A stretch of DNA of 64,000 nucleotides, taken from contig CAXKWD010000003.1 in NCBI GenBank assembly GCA_964059195.1, positions 18,086,606 to 18,150,605 of the forward strand, given 5' to 3'. Every line of letters begins with the position of its first letter. Position 1 is the stretch's first letter. The translations under genes were made by a program, and so were the position numbers. Shown piece by piece: positions 1-10,679 of the stretch. The notes below the pieces were generated by a model. The model was not told the origin of the DNA, did no database searches, and was given only the letters and a program-made list of their open reading frames with translations. The DNA is from Ectobius pallidus (Eukaryota > Arthropoda > Insecta > Blattodea > Ectobiidae).

Positions 1-400
1 AACATCAGACGTGATAATGTATGGCATTCTCTACCCTAAGCATCCCCAAGCTTTATGCACTTCAATATGCTAATTGTTCCACACTCTTGACTGCGAATAA
101 CTCACAAACATTCTGGCTCCCTCTGTAATTGTCATACACAGCGAACCAACATTTTCCATTCTCACAAAATACGTGGGGAGTTAAGACAGACGCTTTGAGA
201 AACTAGACTCCCTTTCAGTACACTCTGTGAAGCACTATTGCTCGGTCGAAAACTTTTACCTAAGAGATCTTACAACCTTACATAGGCTATACCGTCTCCA
301 TGCATGACATAACTTTCTCTTTTAAAGCATTCTCTACTAGCCACACTGGGAACTGTTCTACTAGCGCTTAGCATATTAATTTTAATACCTATTTGTGTAT
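1..400. other. no recognised feature
   Basis: Unique-looking AT-rich sequence. I see no convincing exon, repeat family or RNA gene here; short open frames lack any family motif. Confidence 0.4.
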
Positions 401-1352
401 TAGCCCAGTCAAATGTTACAAAAAAAATGCGTGAACTTACATTAAATGGAGTATTAATGATTTTTGGAGGGAAGTTTCGGACCATTACTAGGATCACAAA
501 TCCAGATTTGCAACCCTCAGAAACCTGTGCTCACTGAATGGCGGTCGAAATAAACCGGTTTTTCCGGCGTTTTTCGGTTTTTCGACAATATTTCCTAAAC
601 TATGCGTTTGTTGAAAAGAATCTTTCTTAGCTTTTTTAAAGTAAATTAAATTTTCTAAAATATGAGATCAAAATAGGAATACAGGCAAAATGACATGTAC
701 TACAGAAAAGCCAAGAGAACAAAAGTTGTAGGCAATTTAATAAGCTTTTAATATGAGCTATAGCTGGTTCTTGTGGCTCAGATAGTCTCGTCATAAATGA
801 CAAAAACCGAAAATATGAAAAAAATGTTTTTTTGGGTGAAAGTTGAATAACATCCTTTCCTCCACTTTTTTTGGTAACATGTTGGCGGATAATGTCTTGG
901 GGTGATATCTCAAATTAAAGCTTATTAAATTGCCTACAACTTTTGTTCTCTTGACTTTTCTTTAGGACTTGTCAGTTTGTCGGTATTCAGTTCGAAACAC
1001 GAAGAAAACTTAAAATTTTAACTTTTTGGAGAAAAAGGCTCATCTTTGAAAAGCCGTGTCTCGGTAACTATATAACTTACAAAAACGATTTTGATCTCAT
1101 ATTTTAGAAAATTTAGTTTACGTTTAAAAAGAAAAGAAATATTATTTTCAACAAACGCATAGTTTAGGAGATAATGTTGAAAAACCGAAAAAGTCCGAAA
1201 AACCGGTTTATTTCGACCGCCATTCAGCGAGCACAGGTTTCTGAGGGTTTCAAATCTGGATTTGTGATCCCATTAATGGTTCGAAAACTCCCCTCCAAAA
1301 ATCATTAATATTCCATTTAATTTAAGTTCCGATGTAACATTTGACTGAGCTA
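401..1352. repeat. long imperfect foldback (inverted-repeat) element
   Basis: The left end (TAGCCCAGTCAAATGTTAC, 401-419) recurs inverted at 1334-1352. The arms match through the motif around 535-620 (GGCGGTCGAAATAAACCGG and the following stretch), inverted at 1145-1225. An inner block around 715-765 (AACAAAAGTTGTAGGCAATT) recurs inverted at about 910-955. The whole unit is therefore a ~950-bp palindrome with indels between the arms. It has no coding frame with family motifs. Its class is unknown; a MITE or foldback transposon is the likeliest reading. A target duplication is not clear. Confidence 0.75.
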
Positions 1353-1860
1353 TATGAAGTACGCAAAATAACACTTATGCAGACGAACGTAGTACAGCGG
1401 CCGAGGCGTAAGCCACCTGAATCCCGGAACAATAATGAACCGTATAGTACGTACCAATACGAAATGCGGTATTTATGTGAGTCTTTTTTGTAAACAATAA
1501 TGCTTACGAACTAGTATTTATAAAAAGCTTGTGAAAATATGAATGATAATCCCGAGGAAATTTCAATCCAAGCCAGAAACATTGAATTGGAGCTGCTGCC
1601 AGCAACTTCACGGCAGCAGTACTAGGCCGATAAAACTGCATTTTGAATGCAGTTTTATGCAATTTTAGCGGCCTTGGTTGCTAAAATGAAATTTTTCGGC
1701 TTGTTACCAGTCCGACAAGCAACTGTTTTAGAGAGCGTGTACTAAAAATAGTTTTTTACTTCGGCTCGACTCTAAAAATAAACTTATGTTAATTTTAGCC
1801 TAAATTATTTCCAAGTTTATGGTATCTGTGTATTTATAAGTTTTATCATTGTGTATAACA
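1353..1860. other. no recognised feature
   Basis: AT-rich spacer. A short stem near 1590-1670 (GCAGTTTTAT-type words) is not diagnostic. No gene or repeat family recognised. Confidence 0.4.
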
Positions 1861-2112
1861 GTTCCGTGTCCGCCGCCGTGAGTGAGTCGGAAGCGCGCCT
1901 ACCTTCCACTCTGGCGGCCCGGGTTCGATTCTCGGACGGGTTGGGGATTTTTCACTAGTGAAAAATTCCTTTCCCGGGTTCAGGATTGGGTGATTGTGTC
2001 CTTAGGTTTAAGTAGGTAGGGGACTGGCGCACCCCGGTAACAAATCTGCTGAGAATATCCCCTTACGGGATCACCAGGGGTCGCTCGCGAACCTGAGGAA
2101 CACATAACAGTA
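1861..2112 (+). repeat. tRNA-derived SINE
   Basis: A tRNA-like head runs from about 1867, with a B-box-like GGGTTCGATTC at about 1920. A non-tRNA body follows (TTTCCCGGGTTCAGGATTGG, then a GGGGACTGGCGCACCCCGG region). RNA polymerase III promoter boxes with an unrelated body are the hallmark of a SINE. No poly(A) or simple-repeat tail is obvious. Only one copy of this family is seen in the window, so the borders are approximate. Confidence 0.6.
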
Positions 2113-2759
2113 CCGGTACTGTATATGTTTTAAGATTATTAATACATTTGTAAACATTTAACAGAGTGTAAGGTAAAATAAATACATTACTGTTTAAAGT
2201 AAACATTTTTCCTCTTAGCACCTGGGGTGCCGCATTTATTAATATATTGTTAGAGCCTTTTTAGAAAAAATCGCGAGAAATGAAATTTTCTTCGTGTAAA
2301 GCGGTATTAAAAGGTAAGAGAAAGCCGTCGACAATCTTCATGTCACATCCACTGAAGTTAACTAATCCAAATATATTGTTAAATATAATTATTATCTATC
2401 GCAATGTGCAGTTCACAGACACCCACATTTTCTGAAAATTGTATTTTTGAGTCAGGGGACATCCAACTGTATTAATGCTGAAAATTCTACATAGATTTTC
2501 AGGGTCGAACACAATATTTTCTTCTATTTATAATAAGTAGAGTTCGGATGTTTATAACACTTTTATATTTTTGTCCCGACCTCCATTCGCGCCATAAACA
2601 CAAATTAAACACGAATTTCATGCTTGTTATCCTAATAGGGCAGTTTTTTATTTTGCATATAATGCCATATTTTGTTCATTTTTATGGTGTAGGTCTTACG
2701 TCATATTTCGGTTATAGATTCCGTAAAGAAGCATAATTATGCAGTATATTCACTAAATA
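2113..2759. other. no recognised feature
   Basis: AT-rich spacer. A 62-codon frame at 2548-2736 has no recognisable motif and is probably chance. Confidence 0.4.
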
Positions 2760-2767
2760 GTCTAGTT

Positions 2768-3035
2768 CAGCGTTTCTCAACCTTTTGAACCCGAGGACCT
2801 CTAAAATGTCTAAATAAATTTACGGACCCCTAATTTCACATCCCACTTTTAAAAGAAGGCCTATATTCTTAATATTTGGGGTATTAATTATAGTTCATTA
2901 TAACGAAATATGTGGAAAAAATTGTACTTCTTTACTTTCCACTTGCTTTATGATATTTTTAATTATGTCTGCGGACCATCTGCACCATCTTCGCGGACCA
3001 CCAGTGGTCCGCGGACCATAGGTTGAGAAACGCTG
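2768..3035. mobile_element. hAT-type MITE (CAGCGTTTCTCAACC termini)
   Basis: Terminal inverted repeats CAGCGTTTCTCAACC / GGTTGAGAAACGCTG bound a 268-bp element. The 8-bp direct repeat GTCTAGTT flanks it exactly (2760-2767 and 3036-3043). An 8-bp duplication and a CAG...CTG terminus are typical of hAT elements. The interior is non-coding and includes GGACC-rich subterminal words (CGGACC, GTCCGCGGACC) in inverted orientation. It is non-autonomous. Confidence 0.88.
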
Positions 3036-3043
3036 GTCTAGTT

Positions 3044-3421
3044 AAATTTGAAATTTATTTAATTAATTTAATGTTAAGCCTTATTAGGTAACTTAATTTT
3101 AAAATTAAGGCAATTCTATTTTGTAGGAGCAAGTATGGTCTACAAAATATTATTTGGAGCTGATGAAGCCAGCAAACAGAAACAAATTCTTAAAAGCTAG
3201 AAGTTCATTACAAGAAGAAGTATAAATCACCTGTTAAACTTTTTAAAAGGGGTTATCTAATTGAATTCATATGATGTAATAATTTGGTATCATTAAATGT
3301 TTTAAATTGAAATATTAATTTTTAGAAAACGCGTACTTTTATTAGGTTATATTTAGGGTTTTTGGGTCATATTTAGTCATTTTTAAGGCCATATTTGCTG
3401 TCATATGGTCCACCTTTTTAG
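3044..3421. other. no recognised feature
   Basis: AT-rich spacer. Repeated GGTCATA/TTTAGGT words lie towards 3360-3420, next to the following element. No gene seen. Confidence 0.4.
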
Positions 3422-3429
3422 GTCATAAA

Positions 3430-4047
3430 TAGACTTCGGATTTTAGGTAAAAACCTATTTTAATCCTTAAGTGATATATGGACGAAAACTTGTATATACA
3501 TGTTTCATAAGTGACTGTGCCTAAAACTGGTACTTTTATAGGACCTAAAACAGCCTATTTTTACGTTAGAGCCTAATATTACCTTTTTGCTTGTTTTTCG
3601 TCTAAAGTTCAAAATAAGTTATTTTTTGTTATAAATTCTAGCATTAATTTCCAGTTCGTACTAAATTTTTAGCTTGGAATGTCCAGTACATGACACATTT
3701 ATGACATGGTTAAATAGTAAGGAATGTTTCGTCTTCAGTAGAAAAATTCCTTGGAATTTCCAAGAAAATGTAGTGTTTTTCTCCCGACTCCCACATCCAG
3801 TAAAAAAAAAAGTCTATAGAATTCTGGGTGCCATGGGCCTATATCTGTGTTTTATCATGATTATTGATTAATGGTGACTTTAATAAATTTAAAATTCTGC
3901 GTTCCAATTGAAATATTTCAGAAAATTGGCAACATAAGGATTTTATAAGAGACTATTTTACGATTTTTAGAACCTATTTTCCAATTTTTAGAGCCTATTT
4001 TAGGTACCTAAAACAGCATTTTTAGCGACCTAAAAGTCCGAAGTCTA
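3430..4047. mobile_element. hAT-like non-autonomous element (TAGACTTCGGATTTTAGG termini)
   Basis: The termini TAGACTTCGGATTTTAGGT and ACCTAAAAGTCCGAAGTCTA are inverted repeats. An exact 8-bp duplication GTCATAAA lies outside them (3422-3429, 4048-4055). The 618-bp interior is AT-rich, carries repeated subterminal CCTATTTT/TTAGGACC words in both orientations, and encodes no transposase. Termini of the same general type (TAG..C..GGATTTTAGG) bound the elements at 42742-43401 and 46656-47324. These three look like relatives of one hAT lineage, on sequence similarity of the ends only. Confidence 0.88.
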
Positions 4048-4055
4048 GTCATAAA

Positions 4056-4554
4056 CATCCGACCCCTAATAATAAGCAACCTGTGGTAGAGGTAGAGACG
4101 GTAATAAAATAAACATAAAAATGATCTGGTTGTATTATTCCACGTGTCTTCGAAATTCCATACGATTACACGCAGTACTTTCATACATAATGTATAACCC
4201 TACCGATATAATGGAGGTGATCTTGTATTTCGGTGCATTTAAAATTCCGATTTTGATATCGCATGCGAAGATACGAGCGATCAGAATCTAAATTAGGCAG
4301 AGATTGGATAAAGATACGCATGATTCCATTGGTTCCTTCAAGCCGTGCATAACTAATTTTTTTCTTTAGGTGGAGTTGTAGCAAAAGAGTTATTAATTTC
4401 TTTCTTCTGATTAATTTGTATTCCAGAAATTGCACACTTACTTCCAGGAAACCTGCATCACTTTTGTCCGATGAGCACAATTATGAAAGTTCGTATGAAG
4501 TTGTACACAAATGTTAATTAACGAAATTAAATTTGGTTAATTCCAATTAAAATT
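4056..4554. other. no recognised feature
   Basis: Spacer without a recognisable family. A 99-codon minus-strand frame at 4181-4480 shows no motif or composition that would support a gene. Confidence 0.35.
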
Positions 4555-4992
4555 AACTTTCTTTCTATCTTTACCTTAGTTTTACCTCTCCCTTTAGGGA
4601 CATTTAAGCTACCCAAGCCGCCCGGGCCTTACAGGGCCATGACATGTCAGGAGAGGGATCACATACATACTTTTTTGACCAGACAAGGACATGGAGGGCC
4701 TCCCCGGATGAGTGATTAGCCCAATGCCGGGGCCAACCTCCGAGACAACACGAACACATAGGACGAGACACACCATTCACACACACTCACTCCAAGCAAG
4801 GCGAGGATGGGATGAAGATGATAATGGCGGCCAGATGATATCCGAGGACCACATCGGCCTAAAGTTACCCGACATTTGTCTCACAGGTGAGGAAAAGCCC
4901 CACCAAGGTAACTTGTCCCGGCCAGGATTCAAACCCGGGCCCGCTGCGTGAGAGGAGCGAACGCATCCCCTACGCTACAGCGGTGGACATTA
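4555..4992 (-). repeat. long tRNA-derived SINE, family R (full copy)
   Basis: On the minus strand a tRNA-like head (GTAGCGTAGGGGATGCG, B-box region GGGTTTGAATCCTGG) starts near 4989. A ~350-bp body follows and ends near 4555 in a pyrimidine/purine-rich tract. A second, head-less copy lies at 53083-53345 in the same orientation and shares the TCACTCATCC and CTTGTCTGGTCAAAAAAG blocks. Two copies support a real interspersed family. Short open frames on both strands here come from the SINE body. Confidence 0.75.
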
Positions 4993-5743
4993 AAATTATC
5001 ACTAATTCATAATTACACATTTGTGTCTAGTTTGGTAAAGGAATTGATTATATTTTTAAATGGCAGCCATTTTGATTTTGATTGAAAATCGTGTATAACT
5101 TATCAAAAACGATTTATTTTCTCAGCACGTAGGCCTATAGCAGTGATTGGTATAAAAATTCTGGCAGTTTGAAGTCAAAGCTGTAGCAAGTGAACTGAAC
5201 TAAAAATAGTCTATGGAAAGTCTAGTATTTATTTGTTAGAAAAAAAAAGTTTTGAATTTTCTAACATTCAAAATATCTTAATGCAATTTATTTTTCTGTG
5301 AAAAAATGATAGATGCAGAATGTTAAGTTCTGATATAACCCACATATTCAACAGTATTCACACAAAAATCCACGTAAATCGTAAACGTTGAATAGTTTTT
5401 GGAAAAAGAAAATGTTATGCATGTTAGAAAGTGGGATTTACCTGCAGCAAGTATTTTCTGCTGAAGGACTTTTAAATGCCAATCCAGTTTATATTCACTT
5501 ATTTTAAATGTCCCTTACTCCGGTAATAATCGACAAATTTGCGTGAAACACTTGTATTATGAAGGCAACTTATTTTCTTATTAGAAATGCCTTAAAAATG
5601 ATTTTTTCAACCCAAACTTAGGCTATGTTAACCCCCCTCGCAAGTAATTGTTCGATTCTTGGGGACACTCATAAGAAGCAGTAAGATTTCTTTCCGATGA
5701 ATACACAGGTATTCTTTTAAGAGTAAATGAAAGAAAATTAGAA
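4993..5743. other. no recognised feature
   Basis: AT-rich spacer of about 750 bp with nothing I can assign. Confidence 0.4.
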
Positions 5744-6285
5744 AGTCAGGTAAACTGGTGTAACACAGTGCCAGAATGCTTTTGTTTAATAAATGATAAC
5801 TGCTATTATGATACGCAGAAAAAAAAAATATATTTTTTAATCTATTTTCGTGTTAAGCTCCAGATCGAGTCATTAAGCTGGGCTTACGGAAGAACAAAAA
5901 TCTAGATTGATAAACATATATGAAGGAATATGTGGGTAGTGTTATTTGACAAAGTTATCTATAATGCAACTTCCAAAGCCGTATATGAACTCTGTAAAAG
6001 AATATGTTGTCAGGAGGACTGGTTTGCATTTGATAAATTCTTTCTAATATATTACCATAAAACAGGCACTAAATTGGGCATTACTCCGGTACCGGTCAAC
6101 CGATTTGGTTCAATATCAGCAGGCTTCTTCCCATGGACTTTATAAATGCGTATACCAAGTTTCATGAAAATCCGATAAAGTGTATTTGAGTTACCGCGCG
6201 TGTAGACACACAACAGACAGACGGACAGACACTTTCCCGTCCGCCACACAATCACATAAAGTACAATTCTGGAACTTAATAAATT
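5744..6285 (-). mobile_element. HINE/DINE-1-like repeat, copy 1
   Basis: Relative to the copy at 25616-26150 this one is inverted. It starts with the hairpin end (TCAGGTAAACTGGTG), then the subterminal repeat (AGTGCCAGAATGC, 5769). The B block (GAGCTTAACTC relative, CTTACGGAAGAAC) follows, then one ~130-bp monomer with the GGTACCGG core, and an opposite subterminal repeat near 6260-6280. It has no coding capacity. Frames such as 5930-6145 are accidental. The arrangement (subterminal inverted repeats, tandem core monomers, terminal hairpin) resembles Helentron-derived HINEs. Confidence 0.7.
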
Positions 6286-7138
6286 GTTAGAAATAATTTA
6301 AAATTCATGTAAAATTACAGAATAAAATACATTAAAATTAATAGACTGTGGGCCTAACCATTGTGTTAACTATTTTCTATGCGGTCCGATACTGGTTTAT
6401 AAATTGTGTGAGGAATTGAGTTTCACGAATGCGAGAATTATGAATCTTGATTGGAGTTCGATTCTGAGTGTATGGTGAACGCTTGAGAAAGGGTCCACGC
6501 GTTTGTTACATGGCCTGATTGGTATACACACTGAACCTGATTCGTGATATGACCTCGATGTTCAAACGAGTTAAAACCAAAGCTGATTTAAGATTGGCAA
6601 GATTGGAGTATAAATTAAGTGGCTTTGATTTTATCTCTCGACAGGTGAACGTCGAGAAATTTCGTGGAATTTCTGGCTGGATATTAATGTAGTTAGATGG
6701 AAAATCCAATCGTTAAACGAATTATTTCAACGTATTTATTGGAGAAAATAATCCGTTATGCCCTGTAGCGGCACTGCTTCAGCTGATCGCATTGTAGAAC
6801 GCACCTGTTCCCAATTAGAATGTAAATCATAACTCGTCAGCTGTTGAGCTGCAGACAAGAACACTAATTATGCGTTAAATGAAGGCATTTAAACCCTTGT
6901 TACGTTTGGAACTGAGACGGGCTATCCGGTTTGTTTTGTTTAACTTCATTAAGAGTAGGGTACCTGTGCTGTTTATGATTATGGTATCCTTAAGCACACC
7001 ATACACAATCAATCATGTTGCACAAACATGCGATTGTGCAACCAAGCGTTGTACGATGTACGTGTTGAGTATGTTGTGTATTTTAGACAATAGAAATGAA
7101 TGAAGGAGCATATATCGTTATAGAGGGCACTTAATAAC
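6286..7138. other. no recognised gene; one low-copy repeat word
   Basis: A block near 6350-6420 (CATTGTGTTAACT...TCCG) recurs in related form near 23811-23870 and, inverted, near 48975-49035 and 57000-57070. It marks an unclassified interspersed repeat. The rest shows no supported feature. Confidence 0.4.
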
Positions 7139-7600
7139 GAGGTGGATCGAAAAGTAACGCACAATATATATATACTGTATATATATAGGCCTATATATAT
7201 TTACTAAAAGTTGAATAGGTACAATTACAAACAAATGCAAATATGAAGGGACATCTTTTGTCTATTTTTCTGGATAGTCGCCAAGTTTCTCAACACATTT
7301 CTCCCATCGTGATACCAGTTTTAAAATACCCTGTTCATAGAAGTCCGTTCGGTTGGAGTATAGCCATTTGCGGACTGCTGTTTTCACTTCTACATCTTAC
7401 GCAAAGAGTTTACCGGCAAGGAATTTCTTCAGCGAGGTAAAGTGCGATTTTTATGGGCTAAAGGGCATAACCCGAATGAAATTCACAGGGACTTGCGTGG
7501 CGTGTATGGGGACGACTGTATGGACCGTAGAAAAGTCTCCAGGTGGTGTGCATTCTTCGAAGATGGCCGTGATAACCTCCCGACATGGAGGAGAAATAAA
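7139..7600. pseudogene. rearranged mariner-like transposase fragments
   Basis: Two pieces of one mariner-type transposase lie in opposite orientations. At about 7140-7390 the minus strand reads the C-terminus (FYEQGILKLVSRWEK, then GDYPEK and a stop). At about 7395-7600 the plus strand reads an N-terminal piece (KEFLQRGKVRFLWAKG, then YGDDCMDRRKVSRW and FFEDGR). The end TCGAAAAGTAACGCAC matches the left end of the fragment at 30821-31020. A palindrome-like TA stretch interrupts the C-terminal side near 7165-7200. It cannot produce a transposase. Confidence 0.8.
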
Positions 7601-7915
7601 ATCAGTTAAACTGATGTAACAAAGTGGCTGAATTCTTTTGTGTAATCAGTGATAATTGCAATATGATATGCAGTAAATAAGTTATTTTTGTAATCCATTT
7701 CCGAGTTAAGCTCCAGATCGATTCATTAAGCAGGGCTTACGGAAGAACGAAGGTCTAAAGTTTGATAAGCATATGTGAAGGAATATGTGGATAGTCTTAT
7801 TTGTCAAAGCTATCTGTATTGCAACTTCAAAAGCCGTATATGAACACTGTAAAACAATATGTTATAATGAGAACTTATTTGCATTTGATAAATTCTTTCT
7901 AATATATTACTATAA

Positions 7916-7952
<37 letters not shown>

Positions 7953-8635
7953 TTTTATTTTGCCTGGCAGAGTTAAGGCCATAGGGCCTTATCTTCCACT
8001 CAACCAGGATAAAGACAAAATACATTAAAAGGAATTTACAAAAAACAAATACAATAGATATCATACATAATACAAAATGCTAAAAATAAAATAATAATAC
8101 AATATTGAAGTACCTATATTAAAACATAAGACAAAAATGCGTCCAATAATATGCCGAGAAAACAAAATTAATTAAAGAATTATATTATAATTGGATGTGT
8201 GTATAATTATAATATTATACTATAATATACACTAAAATTGAAACTTAAAACTAAGAAATTAACAAATAAAAGCAATATAGGCTAAGAGCCATGAAAATCG
8301 TGTACAATATAAATTTACCTAGGCTAGATAACGATACATTCAGTCTAGTTATCAGCGAGATACTTGATTGACTTTGACCTAAAAATCTGTAAACTCCGAC
8401 TACCGACTAAAATAGGCACTGAATTGGGCATTACTCCGGTACCGGTCATTGGATTTGGTCCAAAATCAATAGGCTTCTTCCCATGGACGTTATAAGTGCG
8501 TAGGCCTATGCCAAGTTTCATGAAAATCCGATAAAGCGTATTTGAGTTATTGCGCGTACAGACACACGGATAGACGGACAGACATTTTCCCGTCCACCAC
8601 ACAATCTCAGAAAGTGCCATTCTGGCAGTTAATAA
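7599..8635 (-). mobile_element. HINE/DINE-1-like repeat, copy 2 (interrupted)
   Basis: Same order and orientation as copy 1: hairpin end near 7603 (TCAGTTAAACTGATG), B block to about 7916, then, after an insertion, one GGTACCGG monomer (8408-8560) and the end ACAATCTCAGAAAGTGCCATTC near 8602-8623. The break at 7918-8406 is filled by a separate LINE-tail-like fragment. The hAT at 8636-9575 is inserted at or just beyond its right end. Confidence 0.7.
7918..8406 (-). repeat. probable LINE 3' end with (AAT)n tail
   Basis: An (AAT)n run at 7918-7949 is followed by TTGCCTGGCAGAGTTAAGG and AGGGCCTTATCTTCCACTC, then AT-rich sequence. It splits an otherwise continuous HINE-like repeat, so it is a later insertion. 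A simple-repeat tail on one side fits the 3' end of a minus-strand non-LTR element of CR1/L2/Jockey type. No coding sequence remains, so the class is uncertain. Confidence 0.5.
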
Positions 8636-9575
8636 CAGGGCTAGGATTTATATGTACTAAAAATGTCAAAATATGTACATATATATGTACTTAAAAATAT
8701 TTAAATACGTACATATATATGCAAATATATTTTGTAAAATATGGACATCAAAACAAATTTAACCACTAGACACTACATTTTGTTACTTTTAGAACCTATA
8801 AAAATGCATTACAAATACTGGATTCATAAATTAAATTATTCAATTTTTTTTCAGATCACTTAGGCTACTTTATTTGTATTCATTCATTGATTATTTCTGC
8901 TACCATAACAGTATGCCATAAAATGTTGTTTTAAATGATAAATTGGCTGAAGCTTCGTTCTACTGCACATGAAGTGATTGGCGCGTGTTTAAAATTCACT
9001 GATTCTAGTTTCACATCTGACGAGCTACTTAAGATTGCACTGATTTTACACATTTCTTCAAAGCCTGGATTTCTTGAAAACACATTGCCCACTTTACATT
9101 TGATAAGATCGGCTAAATGTCCACGTATACATTTGAGTTCATGAATCATGTTTTTCACAATGTCAATATTTCCAGATAATGTCATTTTGTATTATTATTT
9201 TGTAGTTTCTGAATTATTTTAGTTATATTACAAAAATTTGATTCAATGAAACCCAAATCATTTTTCACACATTCATTTCTGTACATAACTGTAAACTTAT
9301 CTTGTGCTGCTATATTTTCTGTCACTGAAAACGACAATTTCATGTAGTTTTACTCTTAAGAATGAAATCTGTACGAATATTGCATTAAAATCACTAAATA
9401 TGGACAAATATTTATTTTACATATAAACATGTACTAATGTCAGAAATATGGAAAAATATGTAAAATAAATTTGTTTAATTTGAATAGAGGACAACATAAT
9501 AGATGGAGATAAGTGAAAAAATGTGTCTATATGTGAAATTAAGAAATATGTAATTACATATAAATCCTAGCCCTG
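8636..9575. mobile_element. hAT element relic with transposase tail
   Basis: The termini CAGGGCTAGGATTTATATG and CATATAAATCCTAGCCCTG are inverted repeats. Flanks share TAATAA(C) as an imperfect 7-8-bp duplication. The subterminal sequence is rich in TATGTACATAT words. A transposase remnant on the minus strand (8931-9185) confirms the class. Total length 940 bp, far below an autonomous hAT, so it is internally deleted. Confidence 0.85.
8931..9185 (-). pseudogene. hAT transposase C-terminal fragment
   Basis: The 84-codon minus-strand frame ends in APITSCAVERSFSQF. This is the conserved hAT dimerisation-region signature (P-T/S-x-x-VERSFS). The upstream residues (LESVNFKHAPITS) fit the preceding stretch. 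A complete hAT transposase is roughly 500-700 residues, so only the tail is left. The frame is uninterrupted but has no N-terminal BED finger or catalytic core nearby. It lies inside the terminal repeats of the host element. Confidence 0.8.
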
Positions 9576-9662
9576 TAATAACATGTCAAAATGCTTCCTG
9601 GCTTTGTGGTTCGCAATGGAGCAGAGTGTGGGACGTGGATAGTTCTGAACGGGACCTCTGTA

Positions 9663-10246
9663 CAGTGGCGTTCCTAGGGCGGGGCGGTCAGCCCCGGGCC
9701 CCACTTAGTATGGGGGCTCCCAGTGATGCCCCACCTTAATATAAAAATTAATGTTCTACCTCTTTTTTTTTTTACTCATCGGAATTTTTGTATTAAATAA
9801 AAATATAGCGTATTTGACGTGTTACCAATAAAAGGAATTGACTCTAGTTACCAATGTTTTGGTCTCCGGCTGCGAGAGGTTACTAGGAGATGCGTAGTTG
9901 GGTACTGCGCTGAAATGCATCATTTAACTGATGAAAAATATAGCATGTCCTAGTTTTTGTCATATTTAAACATAACCTTCTAACTCCATTTCATTACTTT
10001 TTAATTGTATTATTGAACTAATGTATGTTTGTATTTAATAAATAAATACATTAAATACTACATGAGTTCACTCGCTTATTCTGAGTTATTTTTTCGTGTG
10101 GATTAGCCCATGGAGACGATCTGGAAGGCAAAAAGGCTAGCCATAGAAAAAGAAGTTAAAAATAGTCGTGTTGGTAGCTTTTGCTGGGGGGAGGGGGCCT
10201 CAGAAATAAATCCGCCCGGGCCCCAAGTGGTCCAGTTACGCCACTA
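9663..10246. mobile_element. hAT-type non-autonomous element (CAGTGGCGT termini)
   Basis: The ends CAGTGGCGTTCCTAG and the inverted CAGTTACGCCACTA bound 584 bp. The exact 8-bp repeat CCTCTGTA lies at 9655-9662 and 10247-10254. Subterminal GGGCCCCACTT / CCCCAAGTGG words are also inverted. The AT-rich interior has no transposase motif. The TSD length and CAGTGGC terminus support hAT. Confidence 0.9.
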
Positions 10247-10254
10247 CCTCTGTA

Positions 10255-10679
10255 TTCAGTATTGATCATTTGAATTCATATTCAATGGATTTGAAAGTGC
10301 CTAACTTACAAATACGATGATAATGAGGTTCTTCCAGCAGCTTTCATTATAAAAGCTAACATGGGGAGATAATAGAATAAGAATAAGCCCGCGCGCGCAG
10401 CTAATCCGCTTGTCGCGCAAGGCCGATCTTTTTATCATCCTAGCACAAGCAGCAGTTAAATATTAAAATATAATATGCATGCAAAGCACGCTTCCTTGCA
10501 TCCGTCCGTACAGAACAGGAAGCAACCTCCAAATTCTGGAATCTAATTAACTCTTGCGCGGGCGTGCCATCTATCGGTACTTGTCTTCAGCTCTTCCTTT
10601 CAGCTGTTTAATGTAGCAGGGATGTCTACCGTACCATAATAAGGTAATTTTTTAATAGCTTAATATTATAATCGACTAG
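10255..10679. other. no recognised feature
   Basis: Mixed spacer with two GC-rich patches (GCCCGCGCGCGCAG at 10387 and TTGCGCGGGCGTGCC near 10554) that are partly inverted relative to each other. I cannot assign them to a gene or element. Confidence 0.35.
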
